64,000 nucleotides of DNA from Thermoplasma volcanium GSS1 (GTDB lineage: Archaea > Thermoplasmatota > Thermoplasmata > Thermoplasmatales > Thermoplasmataceae). The notes beneath the pieces were generated by a model. That model did no database searches. It worked only from the letters and a program-made list of their open reading frames with translations, and had not been told where the DNA came from. Numbering within the stretch: the first letter of the stretch is position 1; each line of letters starts with the position of its first letter. The DNA lies in contig NC_002689.2 of assembly GCF_000011185.1 (NCBI RefSeq), positions 1,488,001-1,552,000 of the forward strand, given 5' to 3'. The position numbers and the translations under genes were made by a program. Below, piece by piece: positions 47,076 through 56,945 of the stretch.

Positions 47076-48122
47076 GCAGATATTTTATTCGTCTTATCTT
47101 CGCTACCTCACAAAATTAGCCAGTGACACTTGACCTTTATCCGTTGTTTAGAAATCCAACGATCTGTTGTGTTAATTTCACATATATCGTATTTGCCTTC
47201 GTTAGAATAAGGTTAAAGAATATAAAATGAGAGGCAACAAAGCTGTCTATCAATTTTCTTCAATAAATAAAGTTCAGTTTATTATAGAATAGATTTTGAT
47301 GCTAACCCATAGTTAGTTTGATTATGCCTTCGCTTTTTATCAACATTTTATTATCATTTGAAACTTTTAGACCAGACTCTGAACAGGCAAATAAATATAT
47401 GAAGATGGGAATTTAGTTTAACTGGATAGGGTATTTTCGAATATACGGCAATTCAGGTATACCATTCATCATTCTTTCTTGACTTTCTTTAGGTGTAATT
47501 AAAGAGCAGCAAATCGCTATTTGAAACAGACAAGAATGTATTTTATATTTTTGTGCTAGCTTTGTGTGATTACACAACATCTTGGCAGGCAAAATCGACT
47601 TGAATCTTATAACTAGAATCGATTATGGACCGGTCTGGATTTAATTAAAGTTTTAATCGAATACTTCAGGAAAGTTTCTATTTGCCTTGGAACAAACTTT
47701 TTCTAATGTGGGTTTGCAGAGATGGATAAAGAACATAATCTGAAATTATAATAAAACCGTGATGATCTATTAAAGAGGTTCATCTGACTTTCATGTGGAT
47801 CCTCACAGATTGGATAACAAGGAAAGGCAGTTTTCAGGGGGTTTTAGAAGTTACAGGATGTCCTGGGAATATATTTTCAGAGGGATCAATGAGGAATCCT
47901 TATAAATACACATTCTCAGGTATTTATCGCTCTAATTTACCCACACGAAAGTGTGAAGAACCAAATTTCTAAAATATTCCACCACAATACAAAAAGGAAG
48001 TGTAAACGTGTGGAGTTGAATTGGATATTAACACAAGGCTGGCCTGTCATATGTCGCGCGAACCACTCAGTGCACACACTTGACCGGTTAGGATTTGGTT
48101 AGGATTCAAAGCTGGTACCTTA
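47076..48122. other. Gene-poor stretch of about 1 kb after the hydrogenase-like operon
   Basis: No full gene seen. Features are the tRNA-3'-end-like repeat at 47625-47664, a hairpin CACAC-GAAA-GTGTG near 47942-47955, and a short frame around 47803-47903 (DPHRLDNKERQFSGGFRSYR) that may be a broken gene. It looks like eroded DNA at the edge of the accessory island. Confidence 0.45.
47625..47664. repeat. tRNA-3'-end-like repeat, copy 1
   Basis: ATGGACCGGTCTGGATTTAA followed by TTAAAGTTTTAATCGAATAC. It matches copy 2 (49157-49196) at about 34 of 40 bases. The first 20 bases resemble the complement of a tRNA T-arm and acceptor end. Confidence 0.7.
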
Positions 48123-49058
48123 TCAAATATAAAGATTCAGGATGAAAAGAAAAAATAACCCGAATACAGCAGAAATTAGTGAACTCACAGTCCAGTTAAG
48201 CAGTATTGAACGGAATATCATGGGAGTCACCACGTGAGATTTCATAGATCGTTTTGCACCATAAATGGACATGATTATTGTCTGGTTAATTGATGCGTTG
48301 TATCCAACAAGATTCCCTGATATTATAACTATAGCCTCAGTAAGTTGAGCAGCTGCTGCAAGAGGGGCATTTGTCTTTACAACCTCGGTTCCAACCCTGC
48401 GAATCAGCCTCTGGCCCCATGTTATCAGTCCCAGCCCAATGAAGAATCCTCCAAAGACATAGGGCACTATTCCAGTCAGAATTCCAACTTTTACCAGAGG
48501 GGAAATAGCGCTGCTTACGTCATTTGATCCCAGTGTAAAAGAGCTAAAAACACTGCTGCCTATGATTATGATCTTGAGTTTTCGGCTATCATCAGCTAAC
48601 TTTGATACCAGTTTGGGCGCAAGCAGATAAGACAACAGCATTGCAGCCAGTGGCATTAAAATCCACATAGAGAGGACGATCTCTATTCCGCCATACATCA
48701 ATTTGATATTTGAGGCCAATCCAACAAATAAAAGGGAAAAGGTGTATACCTGAATAGTCGAAGCAGGCAGTTTCAGTATTGTCGATATTAGAATAGCGAC
48801 AGAAGCTCCTAACAAGGCTGCCGTCAATTGCCTAATCGTTGTAGTCCCAACAAGGGAGAAAGCATATGTATGCACAACGCCCGAGCTTGCAGTTATAGTT
48901 CCGAGAAAGGCAAATGTGGCAGCTATCACGGTTGCCTGCCTTATTGTGAGTGACTTTGAACCATAGGCCATCCCCATTACTGCACCGGAGTAGTGGCTCC
49001 CCATATTCCAAGCGAAGAGTGCACTTGCAAAAAGCAGAATGTAAGATAACACCAGCAT
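48123..49058 (-). CDS. PiT-family inorganic phosphate (or sulfate) transporter
   Basis: A 311-residue membrane protein with about ten helices and the two inverted PiT repeats. The first signature is ALFAWNMGSHYSGAVMGMAY, which carries changes relative to the usual G-A-N-D. The second, FTLGSNDVSSAISPLVKVG, keeps G-x-N-D. It would use the proton or sodium gradient to import phosphate. The altered first repeat may change coupling or substrate. It lies alone between two tRNA-like repeats, so it may have arrived as one insertion. Confidence 0.8.
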   Translation of the reverse strand: MLVLSYILLFASALFAWNMGSHYSGAVMGMAYGSKSLTIRQATVIAATFAFLGTITASSGVVHTYAFSLVGTTTIRQLTAALLGASVAILISTILKLPASTIQVYTFSLLFVGLASNIKLMYGGIEIVLSMWILMPLAAMLLSYLLAPKLVSKLADDSRKLKIIIIGSSVFSSFTLGSNDVSSAISPLVKVGILTGIVPYVFGGFFIGLGLITWGQRLIRRVGTEVVKTNAPLAAAAQLTEAIVIISGNLVGYNASINQTIIMSIYGAKRSMKSHVVTPMIFRSILLNWTVSSLISAVFGLFFLFILNLYI

Positions 49059-49156
49059 TGTACTTAAAGCAATTCAATACTTAAAAACCAATAGGATTAA
49101 TATGATTAGCACCTAGCATCTCTTGAAAAAAAGGGCTAGAATATCCTGCATAAAAA

Positions 49157-49196
49157 ATGGACCGGTCGGGATTTGATTAAAGTTTTAAGGGAATAC
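49157..49196. repeat. tRNA-3'-end-like repeat, copy 2
   Basis: ATGGACCGGTCGGGATTTGA followed by TTAAAGTTTTAAGGGAATAC. The first 20 bases match 6754-6773, the 3' end of tRNA-Ala(GGC), at 18 of 20 positions, including the discriminator base. It lies between the PiT gene and the two-gene module. Confidence 0.75.
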
Positions 49197-49197
49197 C

Positions 49198-49737
49198 CTA
49201 GAATTCGCGAGAAAACAAGGTATGGGTTCTCTTTAGTATCATTAAAAGAGTAACTATGAAAACAAACAGAAGGTAATAGACAATAAAGCCTAAGAATAAG
49301 TCAAGATAAAGTTCTTTTGGGAGTAGAACATATAGAATAATTGCTATTAATGCGTATATACATAATAGGACAGAAAATTTAACGTTATAGTAAGTTTCTT
49401 TGAGTAACCTAATTCTGACATTGTTCTCGACTGAACGCTCGTTATCATTTTGTGGTGAACCTGCATTGACGCCACTTTGCAGCCTCCTACTAAGTATAGA
49501 ATACATCAGAAAAAGTAAGTTTAGAAGCAACGAGATGAATATGGAAAGTACGGTAATCAACACAGTAATTATTGAGGGTATCAAGAAATTATGAAAATAC
49601 AGAAAAGTTAATGCGAAGACAAATGGGAGAATGAAATTAATAATAACCGATATTATGTCTACGCCTCCGTTATTATAAAGTTTCAAGGTCCTAACATGAT
49701 CCTTTACAATCTGAAGATTGGAAAACTTAGTGCTCAT
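49198..49737 (-). CDS. Four-helix membrane protein of a two-gene module
   Basis: About 179 residues with two hydrophobic hairpins: about residues 30-85 (IINFILPFVFALTFLYFHNF and the following helix) and 120-170. A polar loop between them contains GSPQNDNERSVENN. The start at ATG 49737 overlaps the stop of the soluble partner by 11 bases. Pairing of a soluble protein with a small multi-span protein in a defence-rich island suggests a sensor/membrane-effector pair, but this is inference only. Confidence 0.6.
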   Translation of the reverse strand: MSTKFSNLQIVKDHVRTLKLYNNGGVDIISVIINFILPFVFALTFLYFHNFLIPSIITVLITVLSIFISLLLNLLFLMYSILSRRLQSGVNAGSPQNDNERSVENNVRIRLLKETYYNVKFSVLLCIYALIAIILYVLLPKELYLDLFLGFIVYYLLFVFIVTLLMILKRTHTLFSREF

Positions 49738-50689
49738 TACGTCCACGTAAGTGCGATTTTAAAATCTCCAGATACTTAAGAGCTTCTCGATTAACGCTCT
49801 CCTGCGTTGGGAATCCGTCATTACCATACGATACTTTTTTAGAAATATCTATTCCAGGAGTTATTTCAGATCCTTCTTCCTTGAGTGTGAAAGTTTTTTG
49901 CGTACCTTTTATTTCAACTTCCGTTTTGATCTCATCAGGAGACATCCATTCAGATTCGATGATTTTACTTATGGGCATTTCATGTTTTACAATTTTTATG
50001 AAGTTGTCAATAAATTTACCATGAAATCTCCCTTTTTCAAACCCTAATATTACCCTACCTCTTTTGTCGTCTTCTGTGGAATAATAGTCGGCGAGATCAC
50101 TAGTAAGTGAATGAGATATTAACTGAACGCTTTTGATGACTCCATTCTTGAAGGCATCTAGAACTTCGTCAGGTGTAATGGGAATCATCTCTAGGATGTA
50201 ATCGGGAAAACGCTCCTCAAAAAAATTTTGAAAGTGGGATTGAAAAACTCCTTTTAAGCCACTTTTCCTGAACCTTTGGAATATGGCTATGCCCATTTTC
50301 TCGATCGGGATATCGCCCTTCTTTGGAATATATAACAAAAATCAAAGAGGGACTAATTCTGTATCTTCTATATTTCTGGTATAAGAGAGTTTACGACTTT
50401 TGCGGTTGACTATTGGAGTAATATAGCCATAGTCTCCAATTCTAATTAAACCCTGTATTAGCCTTCCATTGATCTGCACAGGATCGATTGACATCGTCTT
50501 ATTATCTGTTTCAGGGACGTCTTCTACAGGATATATGGCATTTGAACTGCTGTTAGAGTACTTGCTGAAGTATTGACTAAAGACAGAAAATAAATCATTA
50601 GTCCCATCAAACGAATATAAATCTGCATATTCTTTTGATCTTGTTTTCCTTACCCTTATTGAGTAGCCTATTAGAGATACTTTAGCCAT
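49727..50689 (-). pseudogene. Soluble partner gene interrupted by an in-frame TGA
   Basis: Two frames in the same register: 50689-50345 (115 residues, ending DTELVPL) and, after TGA 50342-50344, FLLYIPKKGDIPIEKMGIAI onward to 49727. Together they make one protein of about 320 residues. The joint VPL-stop-FLLYIPKKGD reads as one hydrophobic strand, so the stop replaces a tryptophan- or tyrosine-like residue. Downstream features include GIAIFQRFRKSGLKGVFQSH and a coiled, charged end. Function not recognised; probably part of a phage-defence type module. It may be a recent nonsense mutation, readthrough, or a sequence error. Confidence 0.55.
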
Positions 50690-50789
50690 ACTGCTTACTT
50701 CCTTGCTTATATATTAATGATTGTCTTATAATTTCTTTTATTTTCGCCATTAACTAGTTAAGAAATGCCACTTAACGCTATCTAGTCAT

Positions 50790-50975
50790 GTTATTCCGTA
50801 CTGAGTGGAGGGGGATTGTGCGGTCAATTATTCCTCTCCCCCTGTTCCCCTCAAATTGCACTCTGCAAGAGAGAATAATGTGTCCGAAGCGAGCCGGAAG
50901 TCGTGCTACGCAAGACCGAGTGGCGTAAGCGTTAGCGGTGGGTGGTATGGAACACCAAGCGAAGCGTAGGTGTGT
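50790..50975. repeat. Long direct repeat, left copy
   Basis: GC-rich sequence starting TTATTCCGTACTGAGTGG, containing GTGCGGTCAA and AAGCGAGCCGGAAGTC, then GTAAGCGTTAGCGGTGGGTGG. A second copy lies at 63837-64000 in the same direction at about 80% identity. No protein-coding pattern; ORFs across it are not convincing. It may mark the edges of an inserted segment or encode a structured RNA. Confidence 0.75.
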
Positions 50976-51206
50976 AGCACCACCCATACACCACGAGCCG
51001 CGAGCACAGGAGACCACCCTGAATGAGCAGGGCGAAGGAGGGGCTAAGGGTGAATCTAGATTGCAGTCGAAGCATGGGGACCTCTGCTCGGCGTGAATGC
51101 GAGCGAAGGGCGCATAGTAATTGGCAGAGGCTCAAAGAGGGGCGGCCGTCAGGTCGGGGTGAATTTGAGCCGAAGACTACCAAAAGGTATTAAAATCTAA
51201 AAGTAT

Positions 51207-51392
51207 ATGAGTATAGTAATGACCACTACTAAATCTAGACTTGTGAGCATACCAAAATCTGATCTTGATAGCCTTGAGGCTACTATTGAAACTCTTGAGA
51301 ATGAGTATGTCATGGGTCAACTGGAAAGAAGTGGGCAGGACATACTAAAGGGTAAAGTAAGGACTATGAGAGAGTTTCTCGAGGAACTCTAA
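51207..51392 (+). CDS. RelB-like antitoxin
   Basis: A 61-residue protein. RLVSIPKSDLDSLEATIETL is the usual front of RelB/Phd-like antitoxins that cap RelE toxins, followed by a helical toxin-binding tail (KGKVRTMREFLEEL). The true start may be codon 5 (ATG 51219). The only toxin-like sequence nearby is on the opposite strand and broken, which is unusual because these genes normally run in the same direction. Confidence 0.6.
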   Translation: MSIVMTTTKSRLVSIPKSDLDSLEATIETLENEYVMGQLERSGQDILKGKVRTMREFLEEL

Positions 51393-51593
51393 TAGAACTT
51401 CTTGGCTTCATCCTTGTGAAGATGGCTCTGAGCGTTACTTTCTTCTCTTCCTCGTTTATCTCATACCAGACCCTGAAAGAGCCCATTCTCAGTTGCCACA
51501 ATCCATGAAGCTTTCCTCTCAATGGTTTACCTGACTGTGGTTCCTGGAAAACTACTTTTCGAATGCTTCCGTGGATTCAACGATGTAGGTCAT
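51364..51593 (-). pseudogene. RelE-like toxin remnant
   Basis: ATG 51593 begins MTYIVESTEAFEK and then hits TAG. In another frame the toxin core continues SGKPLRGKLHGLWQLRMGSF followed by RVWYEINEEEKKVTLRAIFT and RMKPRSS, the RelE fold ending. About 30 residues of the middle are missing. So the gene has a deletion and a frameshift. Its end overlaps the 3' end of the opposite-strand antitoxin. It follows the Type III restriction gene by 46 bases. Confidence 0.65.
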
Positions 51594-51638
51594 AATACCA
51601 ACAAGTTTTTCTTAGAGTTCCTTTTTGGAATCCTCCAC

Positions 51639-54170
51639 TCAAATCTTTTCGACGCTTTCGTACGACCTGATGATCTCTTCCAATTTTTTAAGAGTCTTGA
51701 CTTCACGATTGTTTTTGAAGACGCTCTCAGGAACCTTGAGGTAGGTCCATTTATTGCCAGTGAGTTTGGTTGCATCTTCACACCATTCTCTCGCTCTCTT
51801 GTCCTTGTTTTTTACTTCTACAGATTCCTCTCCCTTGGTCTCCAAGACATAATTTTCTGAATCGCAAATAACTATGAAATCTGGCAAATAATACGAAAGG
51901 CCCTTTTTCTCGTTAACATACTCTAAGTAGAAATTCAGGTTATCATTCTTTATGTACTTTCTGACATCTGAAGCATCATCTAGAAAATTGCAAAAGTCGT
52001 ATTCAAAGTCGTTGGCAACCGGAACCAAGTTAAGAATGCATTTCTTGGGTGTGTAGGTCTTCTTTCTTGTCAAGAAGGGCCTAATGTCCTTTACTTCTCT
52101 TGGTTCTGATTGGAGTTGTACCTCCGTTGAGAGGATGGTCAATTTGTTTATTACCTTTACAAATAGCTCAGTAAGGAAATCAACGACCTTTGGCTCACTC
52201 AATGCATGAAGGAACCTATAATCGTCTTTTATTTGTTGAGTCAAAACCGTTGAAAAGAGGCTGTTGGTAATATAAGAATCAAGTTTTCCTACAAGCTCGC
52301 TGTTTCGGGAGGGGATCTTACAAGCCCTGAGAATAATATTTGCTAAATAAGAGATAACGGATGGGTAATTTTCTGGTATCGGCTGTTCCCACCTATCCCT
52401 CCATCTCTCCTTCTCTGTTAGTGCATCCCTCCCTACTGCTGATTTGATATTGGTATATGTTTCCAGATCCAAGTCATACTTACCCTGCGGAAGTGTAGAA
52501 ATGTCAATTTCGTTAAATGATCTATTTTCTCTCTTATATTTCGGAGAAAGGACAGGTATCTGAAAGTTTAACTCTGATTTTCTTAGGATATCTGGAAAAA
52601 TATTTGTAACAGTCGGTAAATTCCTCTCTTTGTATCTCTTTATGTCAATTCCCTGTTTTTTCATTTCTTCGTCTATGTAGTCAACAAATGCCTTTGTACC
52701 GAAAACATCGACCGTCTCCTCGTACCCTGATTCTGGGCCAAACATCAATCTAAGCCCGCGTCCCAGAGCTTGTTCCGGTAGTATTTCAGCTTTCGAAGTG
52801 AACGGCCTTAAACCAACTATAACACAAACGTTCTTGACGTCCCATCCTTCTCTCAACATCAGGACGCTCACGATTGCTCTGTACTTGTGTGATTTGTCTA
52901 TCTCTCTGGTCTCCTGTTTGAGTTTTTGCCATTCTTTATCGCTAATGTCACCTTTGAGATTGGTATGAATAATCAGCGTTTTTCCTTTAAACTCATTCTT
53001 AGTCTGTAAGTAGTTATAAATGTCTTCAGCTTCAGATGTCTTAGTCGCCATGAAGAATATTATTGGATGCTTCCCAACCTTTTCCATGACGTTGTTGTAG
53101 TATGACCATCTTCTGCATCCAGCTTCTATATAATCTCTGTAAATGACATCCGCCCTGTCTGAAGGAGTTTCATGTGGATTTTCAACCTCGCCTATAATAG
53201 GTGATTTTACAACTCCACATCTTATTGCATCCGCTAATGGGAAATCAGTAATAACCCATTCAAACACACTACCCGTATCCTGCCTTTTCGGTGTCGCCGT
53301 AAAGTCTAGCTGAAATGACAACCCTTTATCTTTCTTCTTTAGCAGTTCGTTGCAAGTCAAAATAAATTGATTCCAGATAATATCTTTGTCCCATACATGA
53401 TGGGCTTCATCGTTGATTATGCCTAGACTGTTCAGAGACTTAATTTCTTCTATCATTTGATCGTAATATATTATAGAATCAGATGGTTTCTTGCCTACGA
53501 TCTTTTGTATGGGATTTACAGGCGCATTGTCTCTTTCATATAGCTTCTGAACATTAGTCAGATACAGTCTTCCCTTTGTGTTTCTGGTAGGGATATAATC
53601 TTCGGTTACTGCCTCGAACTCCCAGAGATGTTGAAATTCATCCGGTATCATCACTCCCGAGTTGAATATTCTGCAATCTGCAAAGTCCTCTTTTAATCTC
53701 TCATACACAGCAATGTTGGGTGCAATTATAAGGAAATTTCTGGGCATTTCTTCATTGTGTTCTACTATGTTGTTGAAATACGACCAAACAATTGCCAGCG
53801 CCATGACATAGGTTTTTCCAGAACCCGTGGCCATTTTAAAGCAATATTTGGGAAACAAATCTTCATGTGGATTGTATGCAATTTTCTTAGTGCTGTCGTA
53901 ATTCAGGATCAGGTCACTCATTTTCCTGAACTTCTTTATCTCATATATGTAGATCAGGGTTTCAATAGCCTCTTTCTGAGCGAAATAATACCTGAATTTC
54001 TCATTATCGATCTCATGCTCTTCGTCAAACCAGAATTGCAGCAATCGTCTGGTAGTTTCAGAAACGCCATTGTAACCAGAGTTTCTCCAGTTTGCAACTT
54101 CGTTTCGCAAAGCTTCTACAAGTGGTGCTGTTGTCTGCACCCTTGTTTCTGGTTCTTCGAACGGATTCAT
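51639..54170 (-). CDS. Type III restriction enzyme, Res subunit
   Basis: An 843-residue helicase-nuclease. Walker A is CFKMATGSGKTYVMALAIVW (about residues 113-132), the DEAH box is IINDEAHHVWDKD, and helicase motif VI is EQALGRGLRLM. The C-terminal PD-(D/E)xK nuclease is SYYLPDFIVICDSENYVLETKGEE, complete with D and E-x-K. It moves along DNA between two unmodified sites and cuts. The whole frame appears intact. It overlaps the mod gene by 4 bases. Confidence 0.9.
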   Translation of the reverse strand: MNPFEEPETRVQTTAPLVEALRNEVANWRNSGYNGVSETTRRLLQFWFDEEHEIDNEKFRYYFAQKEAIETLIYIYEIKKFRKMSDLILNYDSTKKIAYNPHEDLFPKYCFKMATGSGKTYVMALAIVWSYFNNIVEHNEEMPRNFLIIAPNIAVYERLKEDFADCRIFNSGVMIPDEFQHLWEFEAVTEDYIPTRNTKGRLYLTNVQKLYERDNAPVNPIQKIVGKKPSDSIIYYDQMIEEIKSLNSLGIINDEAHHVWDKDIIWNQFILTCNELLKKKDKGLSFQLDFTATPKRQDTGSVFEWVITDFPLADAIRCGVVKSPIIGEVENPHETPSDRADVIYRDYIEAGCRRWSYYNNVMEKVGKHPIIFFMATKTSEAEDIYNYLQTKNEFKGKTLIIHTNLKGDISDKEWQKLKQETREIDKSHKYRAIVSVLMLREGWDVKNVCVIVGLRPFTSKAEILPEQALGRGLRLMFGPESGYEETVDVFGTKAFVDYIDEEMKKQGIDIKRYKERNLPTVTNIFPDILRKSELNFQIPVLSPKYKRENRSFNEIDISTLPQGKYDLDLETYTNIKSAVGRDALTEKERWRDRWEQPIPENYPSVISYLANIILRACKIPSRNSELVGKLDSYITNSLFSTVLTQQIKDDYRFLHALSEPKVVDFLTELFVKVINKLTILSTEVQLQSEPREVKDIRPFLTRKKTYTPKKCILNLVPVANDFEYDFCNFLDDASDVRKYIKNDNLNFYLEYVNEKKGLSYYLPDFIVICDSENYVLETKGEESVEVKNKDKRAREWCEDATKLTGNKWTYLKVPESVFKNNREVKTLKKLEEIIRSYESVEKI

Positions 54171-56017
54171 ACCACAGTTACCTCTTTAATTGTAGTAGTA
54201 TCATTTCCAAACACGTCTATGACCTTGATCATTATCCTATAATTTCCAGGCTCATCGTAGTGATGTTCTATCGACTGCAACTGTAAATTCTTCTTCCTCT
54301 TTGTCCTGAACTCCTGCCATTCATTATGAAAGGTGTCTCCCCTATAATTCCAGTCTACGCTCCAATAATCTATAAAATCACTCCACTTCAGGATTTTATC
54401 TCTGAGTTCTTCCGGTATGGATTCTGGGTTTGGTATTATGAAATTCTCAAGACTAACCTTTACCTTCCTACCTGAATTTACAATTTTCGCCTCGAGGAAC
54501 GCTTGCTCATAGAAATTTACATCTCCTGCTTCTGCCGCTCTTTTATCCATCACCTCATTTGGTATGATTCTAAGTGAGACCTTAAGTTCATAGGATTCCC
54601 GTAATTCTCGTAGGATCCGGTCATTGAATTCCATTTCAAAGTCCCATCCTAGAACATCCAGAGCGTCAAACCCATTTTCCTTAGCTTCTTTCAGACATTC
54701 TTCAACCTCTGCTTTTGTAACAGGATAGTCTATTGGACCAACATGTACCGCTCTTTCAGAAACCATTCCGTGAATGGTTTTGTAGTCATAAATGGGTTTT
54801 GCTTTGTAAAGCTGTAATATGAAGTCAATATAGTCTCTATATACAGACCCTAATGTCTGATCCATCCAGTATTTTCTTTCATATTTTCCAAGATTCAGCA
54901 CCTCAAAAGGTTTACAATGAGGTATATCAAGTAGTCTCTTTCTTATTGTATGAACGGAAAATCTCCCAATATCTGCTCCAATCCACCTCCTCCCTAACTT
55001 TTCTGCTACTGCAACAGTAGTACCGGATCCGGAAAAGAAATCAGCTATAAGGTCTCCTTTTTCTGTTGCAGACAGTATTATTCTTTCAAGCAACTGCTCA
55101 GCATTTTCGGTTGGATAACCTGTACTAAAAGAATATCCGGGAATATCTGTCCAGTTAGAGTCCAGTATTTGTTCTTCAGTTTCTTCTAATTTGTATTCAG
55201 GTTTCCCAGTTTTAGGATTGAGTCTAATTCGACCTTCTGCTATCATTCTATCTATATTTTCTTGTCCAAAAGTCCAGTGTCTACCGGAAGGTGGATACAT
55301 TGTTTTCCCAAAAATCGTCCTCGGTCCACCCTGGCCTTGTGAGTCCATAGAGTGCCATCGTTCATTCTTAGTAATTTCTAGCTTTTTCTTTACATTTTTG
55401 AAAAAATAGTTGTCGGTCTTCGAATAGAAAAACAAAGAATCAGTTGCCGTATTGTACCTCTTAGCTCCAGAGTCGCTCTTCTTGATTCTGTTTATTATTA
55501 TTTCATTTCTAAAATTTTCATATCCAAAAATCTCATCCAATATGCCCTTGATATAATGGGAATAGTGATAGTCAGATCTCACCCAAATAGATCCGTCCTC
55601 AGAAAGTAAGTCTTTCATCAGCACAAATCGGTCATACATGTACTGTAGATATGAGCTTGGGCCTTCTTTCCACATGTTTCTATAGGCTATCTCTTCTATA
55701 GCCGAAGGCTCCTTAACTGCCTCTTCATCACCCACTTCAAGAGTTATATTCATATTCGTACCAGTAAAAAAAGGTGGATCAGCATAAATCATCTTTATTT
55801 TTCCACGAAACTCTGGCAACAAAGATGCCATAACATACTTGTTATCCCCCCAAATTAGCTTATTCTTCCACTCACTATTCTCAGGCTCCTTTCTGAACTG
55901 AGCCAGTGTCCCAATATTTGACCTTGGAAGATTAATCGTCTCTATTTTCTGGAATGGAAGTTCAACTCTCTCTACCTCTTCTTTCTTATTTTTCCAATAA
56001 ATTCCAAAGTCTCTCAT
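54167..56017 (-). CDS. Type III modification methyltransferase (Mod)
   Basis: About 616 residues. The catalytic motif IV MIYADPPFFTGTNMNI precedes the AdoMet motif LIADFFSGSGTTVAVAEKLG, the beta-class adenine methyltransferase order. The recognition region lies between and after them. The last 60 residues (IEHHYDEPGNYRIMIKVIDV, then TTTIKEVTVV) look like a PKD-type beta domain, an unusual addition. The start is placed at ATG 56017 because GGAGGT lies just before it; an ATG eight codons earlier is less likely. Partner of Res; the pair is probably functional. Confidence 0.88.
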   Translation of the reverse strand: MRDFGIYWKNKKEEVERVELPFQKIETINLPRSNIGTLAQFRKEPENSEWKNKLIWGDNKYVMASLLPEFRGKIKMIYADPPFFTGTNMNITLEVGDEEAVKEPSAIEEIAYRNMWKEGPSSYLQYMYDRFVLMKDLLSEDGSIWVRSDYHYSHYIKGILDEIFGYENFRNEIIINRIKKSDSGAKRYNTATDSLFFYSKTDNYFFKNVKKKLEITKNERWHSMDSQGQGGPRTIFGKTMYPPSGRHWTFGQENIDRMIAEGRIRLNPKTGKPEYKLEETEEQILDSNWTDIPGYSFSTGYPTENAEQLLERIILSATEKGDLIADFFSGSGTTVAVAEKLGRRWIGADIGRFSVHTIRKRLLDIPHCKPFEVLNLGKYERKYWMDQTLGSVYRDYIDFILQLYKAKPIYDYKTIHGMVSERAVHVGPIDYPVTKAEVEECLKEAKENGFDALDVLGWDFEMEFNDRILRELRESYELKVSLRIIPNEVMDKRAAEAGDVNFYEQAFLEAKIVNSGRKVKVSLENFIIPNPESIPEELRDKILKWSDFIDYWSVDWNYRGDTFHNEWQEFRTKRKKNLQLQSIEHHYDEPGNYRIMIKVIDVFGNDTTTIKEVTVV

Positions 56018-56339
56018 TTGACCTCCATATTTGCATTTCAAAGCTAATTCATTTTGAAGTGTGACATTCCATTAATTCCGTCTCTTTAGCTCTCCCGATA
56101 CCTTACCTGTTTCTAATATTTAAACCATAACATGCAGAATATTGCAGGAATCTCTTCAATACTTGCTACGTAGGCATGCCATTCTCTTTCCGGTATCGAT
56201 CAGATCCATTTTATGTAGGTCAAGCCTCCTTGAGAAAACACGGAAAAGTTTATTCTCAGGAGAATGGATCATGATATGCTCTTTAAATTAGGGAGTAAGT
56301 GCCTTCCCCTCAGGGGAGGATCAAGCAGTTCAATTCCGG

Positions 56340-56897
56340 CTATGCCTTGACGGAAGCTTTGCCTGCTTCGTTGATCCTCAGGGGCAGACTTATCCCATGC
56401 TTTGCAAGACTTATAATTTCCTGGATGCTCATCCTGCAAGAAAGCATGTCCTGAATCATCAGGACAATATACGCAATCATGGCGGTGAAGATCTGCACCA
56501 TAATACTATTTATCTTCCGGGATATGAGGTGATCGATCTTTAGGTACGTTTTCATGGTCCGGAAAAAGATATCGATGTTCCATCTCTGCGAGTATATAGT
56601 GAATATACATGTCAGGAATCTCCTGTATATACGGTAATTGTGTGCCATTATGTATGGGTACACGAGATCGTAGAATATCTCAACGAAGACCTGGTAAGGC
56701 CTCCCTGTATCAAGCTTCGATAGCTGTGCTCACATGGCTATCTATGGATATGTCTGTCAGATCCTTGGAGAGATGAGTGACTCTACAAGAAGAGCTGCAT
56801 GTTTTAGAAGATCTAACTTCTTTGAATACAGATCATCCGTAATGTCAGATACATTTTCACGCGACTCCTTCAGTATCTTTTCAAGAATATTGATCAT
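56340..56897 (-). pseudogene. IS4-like transposase remnant
   Basis: The C-terminal part reads TGRPYQVFVEIFYDLVYPYI and IYSQRWNIDIFFRTMKTYLK, the Y-x-x-R-W-x-I-E-like motif of IS4/IS1634-type transposases with D replacing the catalytic E. The front part (MINILEKILKESRENVSDIT) runs 56897-56760 and then stops. The middle with the first catalytic aspartates is missing. A small palindrome (CCCCTCAGGGG) lies at 56308-56318. Degenerate insertion sequence. Confidence 0.7.
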
Positions 56898-56945
56898 GAA
56901 CTATTGATTGCATCAAAGAATAAATATGACACTGCCAGAGAAAGG

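Noticed and set aside
50342-50344. TGA as a selenocysteine codon
   Set aside because: No selenocysteine-insertion hairpin was identified, the surrounding strand is a plain hydrophobic segment, and the lineage is not known for selenoproteins; nonsense mutation is simpler.
50778-51183. Minus-strand ORFs in the long direct repeat region
   Set aside because: Arginine/serine-rich frames from a GC-rich non-coding repeat; not kept as frames between the two repeat copies.
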